Source: Sorangium cellulosum
GTDB lineage: Bacteria; Myxococcota_A; Polyangia; Polyangiales; Polyangiaceae
Direction of reading: 5' to 3'
Length of the DNA stretch: 64,000 bases
NCBI RefSeq assembly: GCF_004135735.1
Contig: NZ_CP012670.1
Span: 8,324,501 to 8,388,500 of the forward strand
Positions 49,116-57,807 of the stretch are shown piece by piece (position 1 is the first letter of the stretch; each line of letters starts with the position of its first letter). The notes below the pieces were generated by a model that saw nothing but the letters and a program-made list of their open reading frames with translations, was not told where the DNA came from and searched no databases. Position numbers and translations under genes: made by a program.

Positions 49116-49640
49116 ATGACCCGAACCATCCGCTGCGCGCTCTCGCTGGTGCTCACCGTCCTCAGCCTCGCCGCCACCTCGTGCGGAGCAGCCCCCGGCG
49201 CGCGCGCGTCGAGCCCGGCGCCTGATTTCTCGCTCCCCGCCCTCGACGGCAGGACCGTCCGGCTCTCGGATTACGCCGGCAAGAACGTCGTCCTGATCGA
49301 CTTCTGGTCGACCACGTGCGATCCGTGCCTGGCGGAGATGCCCCACCTCGTCGAGCTCTACAAGAAGCACAAGGACAGAGGGTTCGTCGTCCTCGCCGTA
49401 TCGCTCGACGGACCGGAGTCCCGCGCGCAAGTGAGCAGCACCGTCCACGACAGGGAGATGATCTTTCCCGTGCTGCTCGATGAGGAGACGACGGTGGCCG
49501 CCAGGTACAATCCGAAGCGCGAGCTCCCGTTCTCCGTGCTCATCGGCAAGGACGGCTCGATCCTCCACAAGCGCGGCGGGTATCAGCCTGGGGACGAGGT
49601 CGTGCTCGCCCAGGAGATCGAGAGGGCGCTCAACGAGTAG
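49116..49640 (+). CDS. TlpA/ResA-like thiol-disulfide oxidoreductase lipoprotein
   Basis: 174 residues. Lipobox AATSC is followed by a short linker and a complete TlpA domain: PAPDFSLPALDGRTVRLSDYAGKNVVLIDFWSTTCDPCLAEMPHL, with CDPC active site, then cis-Pro RELPFSVLIGKDGSI. ResA-like proteins reduce disulfides in apocytochromes or other partners. Here the partners may be the Cys-rich lipoprotein or the outer-membrane protein encoded just downstream. Confidence 0.9.
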   Translation: MTRTIRCALSLVLTVLSLAATSCGAAPGARASSPAPDFSLPALDGRTVRLSDYAGKNVVLIDFWSTTCDPCLAEMPHLVELYKKHKDRGFVVLAVSLDGPESRAQVSSTVHDREMIFPVLLDEETTVAARYNPKRELPFSVLIGKDGSILHKRGGYQPGDEVVLAQEIERALNE

Positions 49641-49721
49641 CGGAGGGGGCCCGCCCCGGCCCGCGCCCCGACGAGCAGCTTGGTCGCTGCGCGGTCCGAG
49701 GACCGTGGTAGGAAGCTCGGG

Positions 49722-51737
49722 GTGCGCAGCCCGCTTCAAGCCGTCCGTCCCTGCCTCGCCGCAGCGCTCCTCCTCACGGCCTGCCCGGCCGCGGCCGTCG
49801 AGCTCCCGAATGTCGGCGGTGAACCGATGTCGATCGACGTCGTGAACACCGCGACCGCCAGCTACCACTTCGACAATCGCAACGACGACCGCCGCTACCC
49901 GTCGCGCTATCTCGACGACAACTACGGAGAGATCCTCGATCGGCTGGACGCCCAGATCAACTGGTGGCGCCTGCAGCTCGGGACGCGGCTCAACGCCTCT
50001 TTCTACGTGGCCAGGCCCTCGGCGACGAGCCTCGAGCTCCAGCAGAAGGTCCTGAACGACGAGGTCCTGTTCGAGCTGGACGACGCGGCGCGTGAGCTCC
50101 ATTCCCGGTACCGGACGACGGTCTACCCGGCGAAGCTCTGGCTCACCTACACCCAGTCGAACGTGGAGGCCACGGTCGGTGACTTCTACGCCCAGCTCGG
50201 ACGCGGCCTCGTCTTCAGCGTCCGCAAGATGGACGAGCTCGCCATCGACACGACCGTGAGGGGCGGAAGGCTCGTGCTCGACCGGGACTTCCAGCTGTTC
50301 AGGCTCGAGGCCACCGCCTTCGCCGGTCAGATGAACCCGCTGCGCGTGGACGACGCGAGCGGCAGGCGGCTGCATGGCGAGGGGTCGCCGCTCTTCTTCG
50401 GGTTCCCCGGCGCCGATGACCTGATCACGAGGGAGACGACGGTGGACGCGCAGGGGAACCCTCGTCCCCGCACGGTGATCGAAGAGGCGCGGCCGAATTA
50501 CCTCGAGGACACCGTGCTCGGCGGACGCCTGGAGGTGGCGGTGAAGGGCGTCGAGCTCGCGGCGAACGGTGCGCTGCTCCTGCGCGAGTCGTACACCGAG
50601 GAGTACAACCGATGCTTGAGGGAGCACGGCGCGGATCAACAGGCGGCTCGCCGCCTGTGCGGAGGCGAGTTCCCGGAGTTCAATGTCATCAGCGCGAACC
50701 CCGCGCGGCAACACAACACGATCCGCACCTTCAGCGGATCGCTCAACATTCCGTCCATAGCGAAACATGGCGATCTCTACGTCGAGGTGGCGGGTCAGCA
50801 GCTCCGTGATGGTCACCTCGATCGTGACGACGTACCGATGGAGGACGTGTCCGGCTACGCCGTGTACCTGGCGGCGAACGCGCGAGGCGGTCCGCTGGCC
50901 GTCTCCGTGGAAGGGAAACACTACCGGCGATTCTTTCCCCTCTCGGCCAACATCGATGTCTCCGTGCTCTCGAACCCGGGGTTCAATGCGCCGGAGTTCG
51001 AGGGCGTCGCCTACAATCAACCTCCGACGGCAGAGCCCATCTACGTCGAGCCGATCGGGGCGCCGAACCTCTGCGTCACGGGCGGGCGCGGGCGCGTCGA
51101 CTACCGCTTCAACCGGAGCGCGGCCATCTACGCATGGCTCGGGCATTACGTGAGCTTCTCGGAGCGCCAGGCGAACTACGATTGCAAGACGGATGAGGCG
51201 AACCGGACCGACACCTGGGACGCCGCGGCAGGCACCGAGATCGATTTCGATCATGGCCGCTCGCACGTGCGTGCGTGGGCTGGAGCTCGGCAGTCCGACG
51301 AGGCCGACACCGGTCACCTCTTCTATGGTGAGGGCTATGTTCGTTATGACATCGTGAAGCACCTCGCCGGCGCGCTCTCGCTCCAGGCGCAGGGCAACAG
51401 CCGCCGCCGCTACAGGCCGGAGAACTTCGAGTCATCCTGGGTCGAGGGGGACAATTACCTCGCGCTCCAGTGGTCGCCGCACATCGCCGCGGTGTTCGGG
51501 CACGAGTACACGTCCCAGCCCGGGTGCGAGCCCGGCAAGGGGGACGAGCTCTGCCATTTCTTCAACGGGGGGCTGCAGTGGAAATCTGGATCGCGCAGGA
51601 CCGCGCTCGATCAGGTCGTCGACACGGTGCAGCTCTTCGTGGGCCAGCGGCGCGGGGGGCTGCGCTGCGTGTCGGGCGTGTGCCGGTTCTTCCCGCCGTT
51701 CGAAGGCGCGCGGCTCGAGCTCGTCTCGAGGTTCTGA
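49722..51737 (+). CDS. Outer-membrane beta-barrel protein (DUF6029-like) with Cys
   Basis: About 671 residues with signal peptide (LAAALLLTACPAAA-V). The rest is rich in alternating aromatic/polar strands ending in a terminal Phe (LELVSRF), as in outer-membrane barrels. YPAKLWLTYTQSNVEATVGDFYAQLGRGLVFSV resembles DUF6029-type proteins. Unusually for a barrel it has about nine Cys, some close-spaced (RCLREH...RLCGG; PGCEPGKGDELC; RCVSGVC), which may form loop disulfides. GTG 49722 is chosen because it begins a clean signal peptide with AGGAAG upstream; TTG 49680 is an alternative. It follows the TlpA gene by 81 bp. Confidence 0.75.
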   Translation: MRSPLQAVRPCLAAALLLTACPAAAVELPNVGGEPMSIDVVNTATASYHFDNRNDDRRYPSRYLDDNYGEILDRLDAQINWWRLQLGTRLNASFYVARPSATSLELQQKVLNDEVLFELDDAARELHSRYRTTVYPAKLWLTYTQSNVEATVGDFYAQLGRGLVFSVRKMDELAIDTTVRGGRLVLDRDFQLFRLEATAFAGQMNPLRVDDASGRRLHGEGSPLFFGFPGADDLITRETTVDAQGNPRPRTVIEEARPNYLEDTVLGGRLEVAVKGVELAANGALLLRESYTEEYNRCLREHGADQQAARRLCGGEFPEFNVISANPARQHNTIRTFSGSLNIPSIAKHGDLYVEVAGQQLRDGHLDRDDVPMEDVSGYAVYLAANARGGPLAVSVEGKHYRRFFPLSANIDVSVLSNPGFNAPEFEGVAYNQPPTAEPIYVEPIGAPNLCVTGGRGRVDYRFNRSAAIYAWLGHYVSFSERQANYDCKTDEANRTDTWDAAAGTEIDFDHGRSHVRAWAGARQSDEADTGHLFYGEGYVRYDIVKHLAGALSLQAQGNSRRRYRPENFESSWVEGDNYLALQWSPHIAAVFGHEYTSQPGCEPGKGDELCHFFNGGLQWKSGSRRTALDQVVDTVQLFVGQRRGGLRCVSGVCRFFPPFEGARLELVSRF

Positions 51738-51773
51738 TCCAGGGTGCGCCCCCCGCGCGGGCCGCGGCTGTCG

Positions 51774-53081
51774 TCAGGACGCGCCGAGGATGGCGCAGGC
51801 CACCGAGCTCCTCACCCGGGGGTCGGGATCGGCGAGGAGCAGGGCGGCGCGCGGGATCTCGCCGAGATCGACCAGGCCGACCCCGGCCGCCTCGCGCACC
51901 GGAGCCTCGTGAGATCGGACGTCGCGCGCCAGGAGCGGCACGGCCGCCCGCACGTCCGCGCGGGCGAGCACGCCCCGGGCGCGCACCGCGCGCGTCGACG
52001 TCCCCGAGGCGAGCCTCGTCATCCAGGCGACCGCAGCGGCGCGCTCGCGCGCGGCGATCCGCGGCGAGGCCTCGACGTAGCGGGCGTGGGCGGCGAAGGC
52101 CACGGCCTCCTCCGGATCGCGCTGCGCCTCGGTGAGCGCCGCCCGCACCGCGGGATCCTCGATGGGCGCGGAGAGGATGGCGTACACGCGGTCCCGGCTC
52201 TGGCTGGAGCGGATCGCGTCGAGGAGGAAGGAGACCGCCTCCCCGGCGCCGGCGCCGCCGGCGCGCAGCAGCGCGCGCGCGGCGGCGATCGCGGGCGCGC
52301 CGCGCTGGGTGGAGATCGCCCAGAGCAGCTGCGCGCGCCCGCCCGCGCCGATCGCGCGCGGCGCCGCCCACGCCTCGGCGATCGCCTCGCGCCCCGGCTC
52401 ATCCGAGAGGCTCCAGAGGTCCCGCAGGGCCAGCACGACCGCGTCGCCGCCGAGCGCGCCGGCTGCGCGGATGGCGAGCGTGCGCGCGAGCGGGTACGGG
52501 TCGAGGCGGGCGGCTTCGAGCAGCGCCTCGCGATCGCGCGGGTCCGCCGCGGCGATCGCAGCGCGGAGCGCCGAGACGCGCACGTCCTGATCTCCGTCGA
52601 GCATCCGCGCACGGCGCGCCGCGCCGTCCTCGGCCGCCACGAGGGCCCGCGCCTCGAGCGCGCGGAGCGCCACGCTCGGGGCGGACCGCCGCTCGGCGAC
52701 GTACCGCCTCACGCGCTCCGCCTCGGTGAGGCCCGCCTCGAAGAGGATCGTCGCGGCGGCGCTCGCGATGACGTCCGAGCCCGCGGCGCGCTCGTCGAGC
52801 GCATCCTCGAGGTGACGCGCGCACGTCCGGAGCTCGCGCAGCCGATCGACGCCGGACGGCGGCGCCGCGCGCGAGATCTCGCCCGCCGCCACCGCGCGCG
52901 CGATCGCGCGCGCATCGTCGGGGTCCAGCGCGCCGCGGCGCAGCTCGTCGCTCAGGGCGCGGCGCAGCTCGTCGAGGCGGCCCGCCTCGGCCGCGCGCAC
53001 GGACGCGGAGCTCGCGCAGCCGAGGATCGCGGAGAGCGAGAGGAGGCCGGCGAGGAGCGACGCGGAGAGCGCGCGGTGCAT
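51774..53081 (-). CDS. HEAT-repeat lipoprotein
   Basis: 435 residues with lipobox AILGC. The remainder is alpha-helical, Ala/Arg/Asp-rich, with at least three HEAT-like units: DQDVRVSALRAAIAAADPRDREALLEAA, DPYPLARTLAIRAAGALGGDAVVLAL and a C-terminal DPDPRVRSSVACAILG. Such proteins are scaffolds for protein-protein contacts in the envelope. No partner can be named. It is convergent with the outer-membrane protein gene. Confidence 0.75.
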   Translation of the reverse strand: MHRALSASLLAGLLSLSAILGCASSASVRAAEAGRLDELRRALSDELRRGALDPDDARAIARAVAAGEISRAAPPSGVDRLRELRTCARHLEDALDERAAGSDVIASAAATILFEAGLTEAERVRRYVAERRSAPSVALRALEARALVAAEDGAARRARMLDGDQDVRVSALRAAIAAADPRDREALLEAARLDPYPLARTLAIRAAGALGGDAVVLALRDLWSLSDEPGREAIAEAWAAPRAIGAGGRAQLLWAISTQRGAPAIAAARALLRAGGAGAGEAVSFLLDAIRSSQSRDRVYAILSAPIEDPAVRAALTEAQRDPEEAVAFAAHARYVEASPRIAARERAAAVAWMTRLASGTSTRAVRARGVLARADVRAAVPLLARDVRSHEAPVREAAGVGLVDLGEIPRAALLLADPDPRVRSSVACAILGAS

Positions 53082-53177
53082 GGGCGCCTCTTACCGCGCC
53101 GAAGTTCGCGATCGAAGCCCCTTCGACTCGACCACCACGGGAATCCGTTCTATACGGCGCGCTCTCATTCCGGCACC

Positions 53178-54164
53178 ATGCGTATCGACGTCATCGCCAA
53201 CACCAGCGCGCGCCGGTACCGGACGGGGAGCTCGCTCATCGATCGCATGGCGGCTGCCTGCGCCGGCGCGGCGGAGCTTCACCCGACCTCGAGCGTCGCG
53301 GAGCTCGGCGAGGTGTGCGAGCGCATCGCCCGGCGGGGCACGGATCTCGTCGCGCTCTCTGGCGGCGACGGCAGCTTCATGGCGGGGGTCACGGCCCTCG
53401 CCCGCGCCTTCGGCGAGGGCGCCTTGCCGCCGCTCGCCTTGTTGCCAGGCGGAACCGTGGCGACCGTCGCTCGGAACTGGGGCATGTCCGGCGATCCCGC
53501 CGCGCTCCTCGAGCGCATCGTCCGCGGGCTCCGCGGCCGCCGGAGCGGCACCGCCATCCCAGGGGCCGTTCGTCGGCCCACCCTGCGCGTGCGAGCGACC
53601 GCGCGTGGCGGCGTGGAGGAGCGCATCGGCTTCATCTTCGGCACCGGGCTCGTCGCCAGCTTCTTCGACGTCTACTACGAGCGCGGAGGCGACGGATACG
53701 GCGCCGCCGCGCGCATCGTGGCGCGGGTCTTCGTGGAGTCGTTCTACGGCGGCGCGTACGCGCGTCGCGTCCTCGATCCGCTGCCGTGCACGATCGACGT
53801 TGAGGGGAGGCAGCTCGCCCCCCGTGCCTGGTCGCTCGTCTGCGCGTCGGTGGTGCGCGACCTCGGCATTCACATGCGGGTCACCTACCGGGCTGGAGAG
53901 GACCTCGCGCGCCCGCACCTCGTGGCCAGCGCCCTGTCCCCCCGGGGGCTCGGGCCGCGGGCCCCGCTCGTCCTCGCGGGCCGACGGATCGGCGGCAAGC
54001 ATCATTTCGACGACCTTGTCCGTGATTTCACGGTCCGCTTCGGCGTCCCGGCCAGCGCGATCCCGCTCGGAGAAGGCCCGTACATCCTCGACGGAGATCC
54101 CCTTCGGGCCTCGGAGGTCCGAGTTTCCGCCGGACCGGCCATCGACGTCCTGTCGCGCGCCTGA
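53178..54164 (+). CDS. Diacylglycerol kinase-family lipid kinase
   Basis: 328 residues. The DAGK catalytic N-terminal domain contains LVALSGGDGSFMAGVTAL (GGDGT/S nucleotide motif) and LLPGGTVATVARNWGM, where LPxGTxNxxA is normal but Asn is replaced by Val. The C-terminal beta-sandwich (RIGGKHHFDDLVRDFTVRF) is also family-like. It would phosphorylate diacylglycerol, sphingosine-like lipids or a related alcohol. ATG 53178 is chosen; upstream in-frame sequence is not protein-like. A dispersed hairpin element follows the gene. Confidence 0.85.
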   Translation: MRIDVIANTSARRYRTGSSLIDRMAAACAGAAELHPTSSVAELGEVCERIARRGTDLVALSGGDGSFMAGVTALARAFGEGALPPLALLPGGTVATVARNWGMSGDPAALLERIVRGLRGRRSGTAIPGAVRRPTLRVRATARGGVEERIGFIFGTGLVASFFDVYYERGGDGYGAAARIVARVFVESFYGGAYARRVLDPLPCTIDVEGRQLAPRAWSLVCASVVRDLGIHMRVTYRAGEDLARPHLVASALSPRGLGPRAPLVLAGRRIGGKHHFDDLVRDFTVRFGVPASAIPLGEGPYILDGDPLRASEVRVSAGPAIDVLSRA

Positions 54165-54202
54165 GCTCCCGCGCTCGTCGGCCACGTTGCGCCCGAGTGG
54201 CC

Positions 54203-54327
54203 TGCGGGTGGTGCTGCCCGCTGGGCGCTCACCGGAGGGGCTGAAGTGCAGGCGAGCCACAAAAGCGGAGCTTGCCGGAACGCAGACCCCGGAGGTGAGC
54301 CCCCCGAGCGCGGCACCATCCGCCTGC
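54203..54327. repeat. Dispersed hairpin element, copy B
   Basis: A second copy of the element at 22299-22413. The loop AGTGCAGGCGAGCCACAAAAG differs from copy A by one base, and TGCCGGAACGCA after it is also shared except for one base. The arms are imperfect here (about 40 nt, from about 54205-54243 and 54283-54325), but the inner pair CTCACC/GGTGAG replaces CTCGCC/GGCGAG of copy A. Confidence 0.78.
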
Positions 54328-54388
54328 GCACCGGGCGCCGCGCTGCATGACGGAATCATGACCGGCGTCGTGAACCTCAGTGACGGGC

Positions 54389-55381
54389 ATGCTCGATGCT
54401 CCACCCACCTTGGAAACCATGACGCAAGCTCCTGCATCGAGCCCGACGCGAGTCGTCGTACCGAAGCCCCGCCCGGGGCTGAGCCAGTACTTCAACGTGC
54501 TGGGAATCGTCGCGATCCACGTGGGCACCGTGGTCGCCATCGTCCGCGGCGCCACGTGGAAGCTCGTGGCGCTCGCTGCGGCCACGTACTTCATCCGGAT
54601 GTTCGCGATCACGGCGGTCTACCACCGGTACTTCTCGCACCGGAGCTACAAGACGAGCCGCGGCCTGCAGTTCCTGCTCGCGCTGCTCGGGACCACCGCG
54701 ACCCAGAAGGGCCCGCTGTGGTGGGGAGGAACGCACCGCGTCCACCACAAGTACTCGGACACCGAGCGCGACGTCCACAGCCCGATCCGCAAGGGGTTCT
54801 GGTACGCGCACATCGGGTGGTGGCTCGGCCGTGAGCACGAGCAGGTCGATCTGAAGCGCATCCCTGATTTCGCGGGGTTCCCCGAGCTCCGCTGGCTGGA
54901 TCGCTTCCACGCGATCGGGCCGCTCGGCATGATCGCGCTGCTCTTCCTGGTGGGCGGCTACGACGCGTTCCTGTGGGGCTATGTCGTCTCGACGTGCGCG
55001 CTCATGCACGGCACGTTCACGATCAACTCCCTCTCGCACGTGTTCGGATCGCGGCGTTACGCGACGACCGACACGAGCCGGAACAACTTCTGGCTCGCGC
55101 TGATCACGCTCGGCGAGGGCTGGCACAACAACCATCACCACTACATGAGCAGCGCGAACCAGGGCTTCTTCTGGTGGGAGATCGACGTCAGCTTCTACAT
55201 CCTGCGCGGGATGGAGAAGCTCGGCCTGATCTGGGAGCTCCGAACCCCGCCGGCGCACGTGCTGCGGAAGAACCTGATCAAGGAGGTCGGCGAGCGTTGC
55301 CCGCTGCTCGCCCCTCGGCCCGCGCCCTCGAAGCCCGTCGAAGCCCCGCCCCTGGGTCAGCCGAACCTCGGCGACGTCTGA
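54389..55381 (+). CDS. Acyl-CoA (fatty acid) desaturase
   Basis: 330 residues. Integral membrane di-iron desaturase of the delta-9 acyl-CoA type with His boxes HRYFSH, HRVHH and HNNHH in the standard order, and hydrophobic helix pairs between them. It inserts a double bond in saturated acyl chains and adjusts membrane fluidity. Start uncertain: GTG 54380, ATG 54389 and ATG 54419 are possible. It follows copy B of the dispersed hairpin. Confidence 0.92.
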   Translation: MLDAPPTLETMTQAPASSPTRVVVPKPRPGLSQYFNVLGIVAIHVGTVVAIVRGATWKLVALAAATYFIRMFAITAVYHRYFSHRSYKTSRGLQFLLALLGTTATQKGPLWWGGTHRVHHKYSDTERDVHSPIRKGFWYAHIGWWLGREHEQVDLKRIPDFAGFPELRWLDRFHAIGPLGMIALLFLVGGYDAFLWGYVVSTCALMHGTFTINSLSHVFGSRRYATTDTSRNNFWLALITLGEGWHNNHHHYMSSANQGFFWWEIDVSFYILRGMEKLGLIWELRTPPAHVLRKNLIKEVGERCPLLAPRPAPSKPVEAPPLGQPNLGDV

Positions 55382-55407
55382 TCCCCCAGCATCCAGCATC
55401 AACGAGG

Positions 55408-55444
55408 CCACGGACGGCCGCCGCATGGCGGCCTTCGTCCGTGG
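55408..55444. terminator. Bidirectional hairpin after desaturase gene
   Basis: The outer stem CCACGGACG/CGTCCGTGG and inner stem GCCGCC/GGCGGC are separated by a 2-nt asymmetry and closed by a GCAT loop. It starts 26 bp after the desaturase stop in the convergent gap with pyrG, where a terminator is expected. Confidence 0.6.
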
Positions 55445-55597
55445 AAGCCTGCGCCGGACGGCTTGGCGGCCATCGCCGGCGCCGCACGCATGCGGCCGCG
55501 AACCGACGACAAGGGCTCCCCGGTGGGATCCCCCCGAGGAGCCCAGGCTCTGCATGACGAGCCCCAACGCGACCCGATCCCTCGGTCGAGCTCGCTC

Positions 55598-55615
55598 GGG
55601 ATACTGCAGTATCCC
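55598..55615. terminator. Perfect 18-bp palindrome downstream of pyrG
   Basis: GGGATACTGCAGTATCCC is a perfect palindrome, able to fold as a 7-bp stem with a TGCA tetraloop on either strand. It lies 53 bp past the pyrG stop. It could be the pyrG terminator or a DNA-binding site; no U-tract follows. Confidence 0.45.
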
Positions 55616-55668
55616 TCGCTCGCTCGCCGCCCTGGGCTCGGGCCGCTCACAGCGTCGTCAGACCGAGC

Positions 55669-57354
55669 TCAGTTGACGGACGAGGCAGCCTGCTGGGTGT
55701 GGGCGGTGGCGGAATCGCCGGGCTTCGGCTTCTCGGCCTTGCTGCGCTCGCGCTGGCGCTCCAGGCCGGCGCGCACGAAGTGCGCGAAGAGCGGGTGGGC
55801 GTTCTGAGGCCGGCTCTTGAACTCGGGGTGGAACTGGCAGCCCACGAAGTAGGGGTGCTCGCGCAGCTCGATCATCTCGACGAGGCGCTGGTCTGGCGAC
55901 ATCCCGGACAGGACGAGCCCCTTCTGCGCCATCGCCTCGCGGTACTTGTTGGCCACCTCGTACCGGTGCCGGTGCCGCTCGCTGATGCTCGTCTGCCCGT
56001 ACGCCTCCGCGGCGAGCGAGCCCTTCTCCAGCACGCACGGGTACGCGCCGAGGCGCATCGTCCCGCCCTTCTCGACGACCCCCTTCTGGTCGGGCATCAG
56101 ATCGATGACCGGGTAGTCAGCGTTGCGATCGAACTCCACGGAGTTCGCCCCTGCCATGCCGCAGACGTGCCGAGCGAACTCGACCACCGCGAGCTGCATG
56201 CCCAGGCAGATCCCGAAGAACGGGATCTTCTCCTCGCGCGCGTACCGGATGGCCTCGATCTTCCCCTCGGTCCCGCGGTCGCCGAAGCCGCCGGGCACCA
56301 GGATCGCGTCGAGGTTCGACAGGAGCTCAGGCGCGCCGCGCGCCTCGATCTGCTCCGAGTCGATGTACTCGAGCTCGACCCGGACGTCGTTGTGGAGCCC
56401 GCCGTGGACGAGCGCCTCGTGGAGCGACTTGTACGAGTCGCGCAGGTGCACGTACTTGCCGACGACGCCGATCTTCACGACCCCACGAGACGGCTTCTTG
56501 AACCGCTCGACGATGCGCTGCCACGACGACAGATCCGGCTGCCTCGCCCAGATGTTCAGCAGCTCCGTGATCTTCTCGTCGATCCCCTCGGCGTGGAGGA
56601 CGAGCGGGAGCTCGTAGATGCAGTCGACGTCCACGGCCGCGATCACGCAGTCCACGGCGACGTTCGAGAAGAGGGAGATCTTCTCCTTCATGCTGCGCGG
56701 GAGCGGCCGATCGCAGCGGCAAAGGAGGATGTCCGGCTGGATGCCGATCGCGCGCATCTCCTTCACCGAGTGCTGGGTCGGCTTGGTCTTCAGCTCGCCC
56801 GCCGTCGCGATGAACGGCACGAGCGTGACGTGCACCGAGATCGCGTTCTGCGTGCCCGACTCGACCTTGAGCTGGCGAATCGCCTCGATGAACGGGAGCG
56901 ACTCGATGTCGCCCACGGTGCCGCCGACCTCGACGATGGCCACGTCGGCCCCGTCCGCGGCGGAGCGGATGCGCAGCTTGATCTCGTCGGTCACGTGCGG
57001 GATCACCTGCACCGTCGCGCCGAGGTACTCACCTCGGCGCTCCTTCGAGATGACCGCCTCGTAGACGCGGCCGGTGGTGAAGTTGTTCTGCCTCGTCATC
57101 CGGGCGAGCGTGAACCGCTCGTAGTGCCCGAGATCCAGGTCGGTCTCCGCGCCGTCATCCGTGACGAAGACCTCGCCGTGCTGGTAGGGGGACATCGTGC
57201 CGGGATCGACATTGATGTACGGGTCCAGCTTGAGGTGGGTGACCTTCAGCCCACGGGACTCCATCAGCGCCCCGATCGAGGCCGCAGCCAGTCCCTTGCC
57301 GATCGACGATACGACTCCGCCTGTGACGAAGACGAATTTGGTCCGCTTGCTCAT
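55669..57354 (-). CDS. pyrG: CTP synthase
   Basis: 561 residues. The N-terminal amidoligase domain begins KFVFVTGGVVSSIGKGLAAASI (P-loop) and has KLDPYINVDPGTMSPYQHGEVFVTDDG. The C-terminal glutaminase domain has PGGFGDRGTEGK and FGICLGMQLAVVEFAR with the nucleophile Cys, and His/Glu in FHPEFKSRP. It makes CTP from UTP, ATP and glutamine. A 25-residue C-terminal tail rich in Lys, Pro and Ser is extra. ATG 57354 starts the family sequence exactly. It is convergent with the desaturase gene. Confidence 0.97.
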   Translation of the reverse strand: MSKRTKFVFVTGGVVSSIGKGLAAASIGALMESRGLKVTHLKLDPYINVDPGTMSPYQHGEVFVTDDGAETDLDLGHYERFTLARMTRQNNFTTGRVYEAVISKERRGEYLGATVQVIPHVTDEIKLRIRSAADGADVAIVEVGGTVGDIESLPFIEAIRQLKVESGTQNAISVHVTLVPFIATAGELKTKPTQHSVKEMRAIGIQPDILLCRCDRPLPRSMKEKISLFSNVAVDCVIAAVDVDCIYELPLVLHAEGIDEKITELLNIWARQPDLSSWQRIVERFKKPSRGVVKIGVVGKYVHLRDSYKSLHEALVHGGLHNDVRVELEYIDSEQIEARGAPELLSNLDAILVPGGFGDRGTEGKIEAIRYAREEKIPFFGICLGMQLAVVEFARHVCGMAGANSVEFDRNADYPVIDLMPDQKGVVEKGGTMRLGAYPCVLEKGSLAAEAYGQTSISERHRHRYEVANKYREAMAQKGLVLSGMSPDQRLVEMIELREHPYFVGCQFHPEFKSRPQNAHPLFAHFVRAGLERQRERSKAEKPKPGDSATAHTQQAASSVN

Positions 57355-57807
57355 GACCCATCGCTCCGCGCCGTGTGCGCGCCTGGTACCAGTTCCTCGA
57401 TCAGCGCGCAAAACGTGAGGCCGCCGAGGTTCGGCCGTCCACGGCAAAGCCTTGCCAGGCTTCCGAGCCGCACGGCCCCGTCAACAGGACCGCAGCCGGA
57501 GGACCCCCCCGCGAGGGAGGTCCCACACCGGCAACAGAACCTGACCTGCCGTACGAGCTCGTCAGCAGCCGGATGGGCCCGGGGCAAGCCTGCGCGACGT
57601 GATGCCGCTCTGAATCCGCCGGCATTCTAGGCCGCTCTCCAGGCGCGTCAATGCAAAGGGCCATCCGGATGTCCCGAGCCGGGCCCCGCCCGCGGATCAG
57701 GCGCCGGCACGTCGCCCGGCAGCGGGCCCTGGGATCCCGCGGACCAGAGGGCGCCGGCGCAGCGGAATGGTACGCTCCAGCGGTTCCCCGCACGATCTTG
57801 CCGTGCC
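57355..57807. other. Divergent intergenic region pyrG / FAH-family gene
   Basis: 453 bp expected to hold the pyrG promoter and, near 57750, that of the plus-strand gene. No gene-like frame, clear -35/-10 pair or pyrimidine attenuator could be identified by eye. The first 60 bp after the pyrG start are moderately less GC-rich. Confidence 0.35.
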
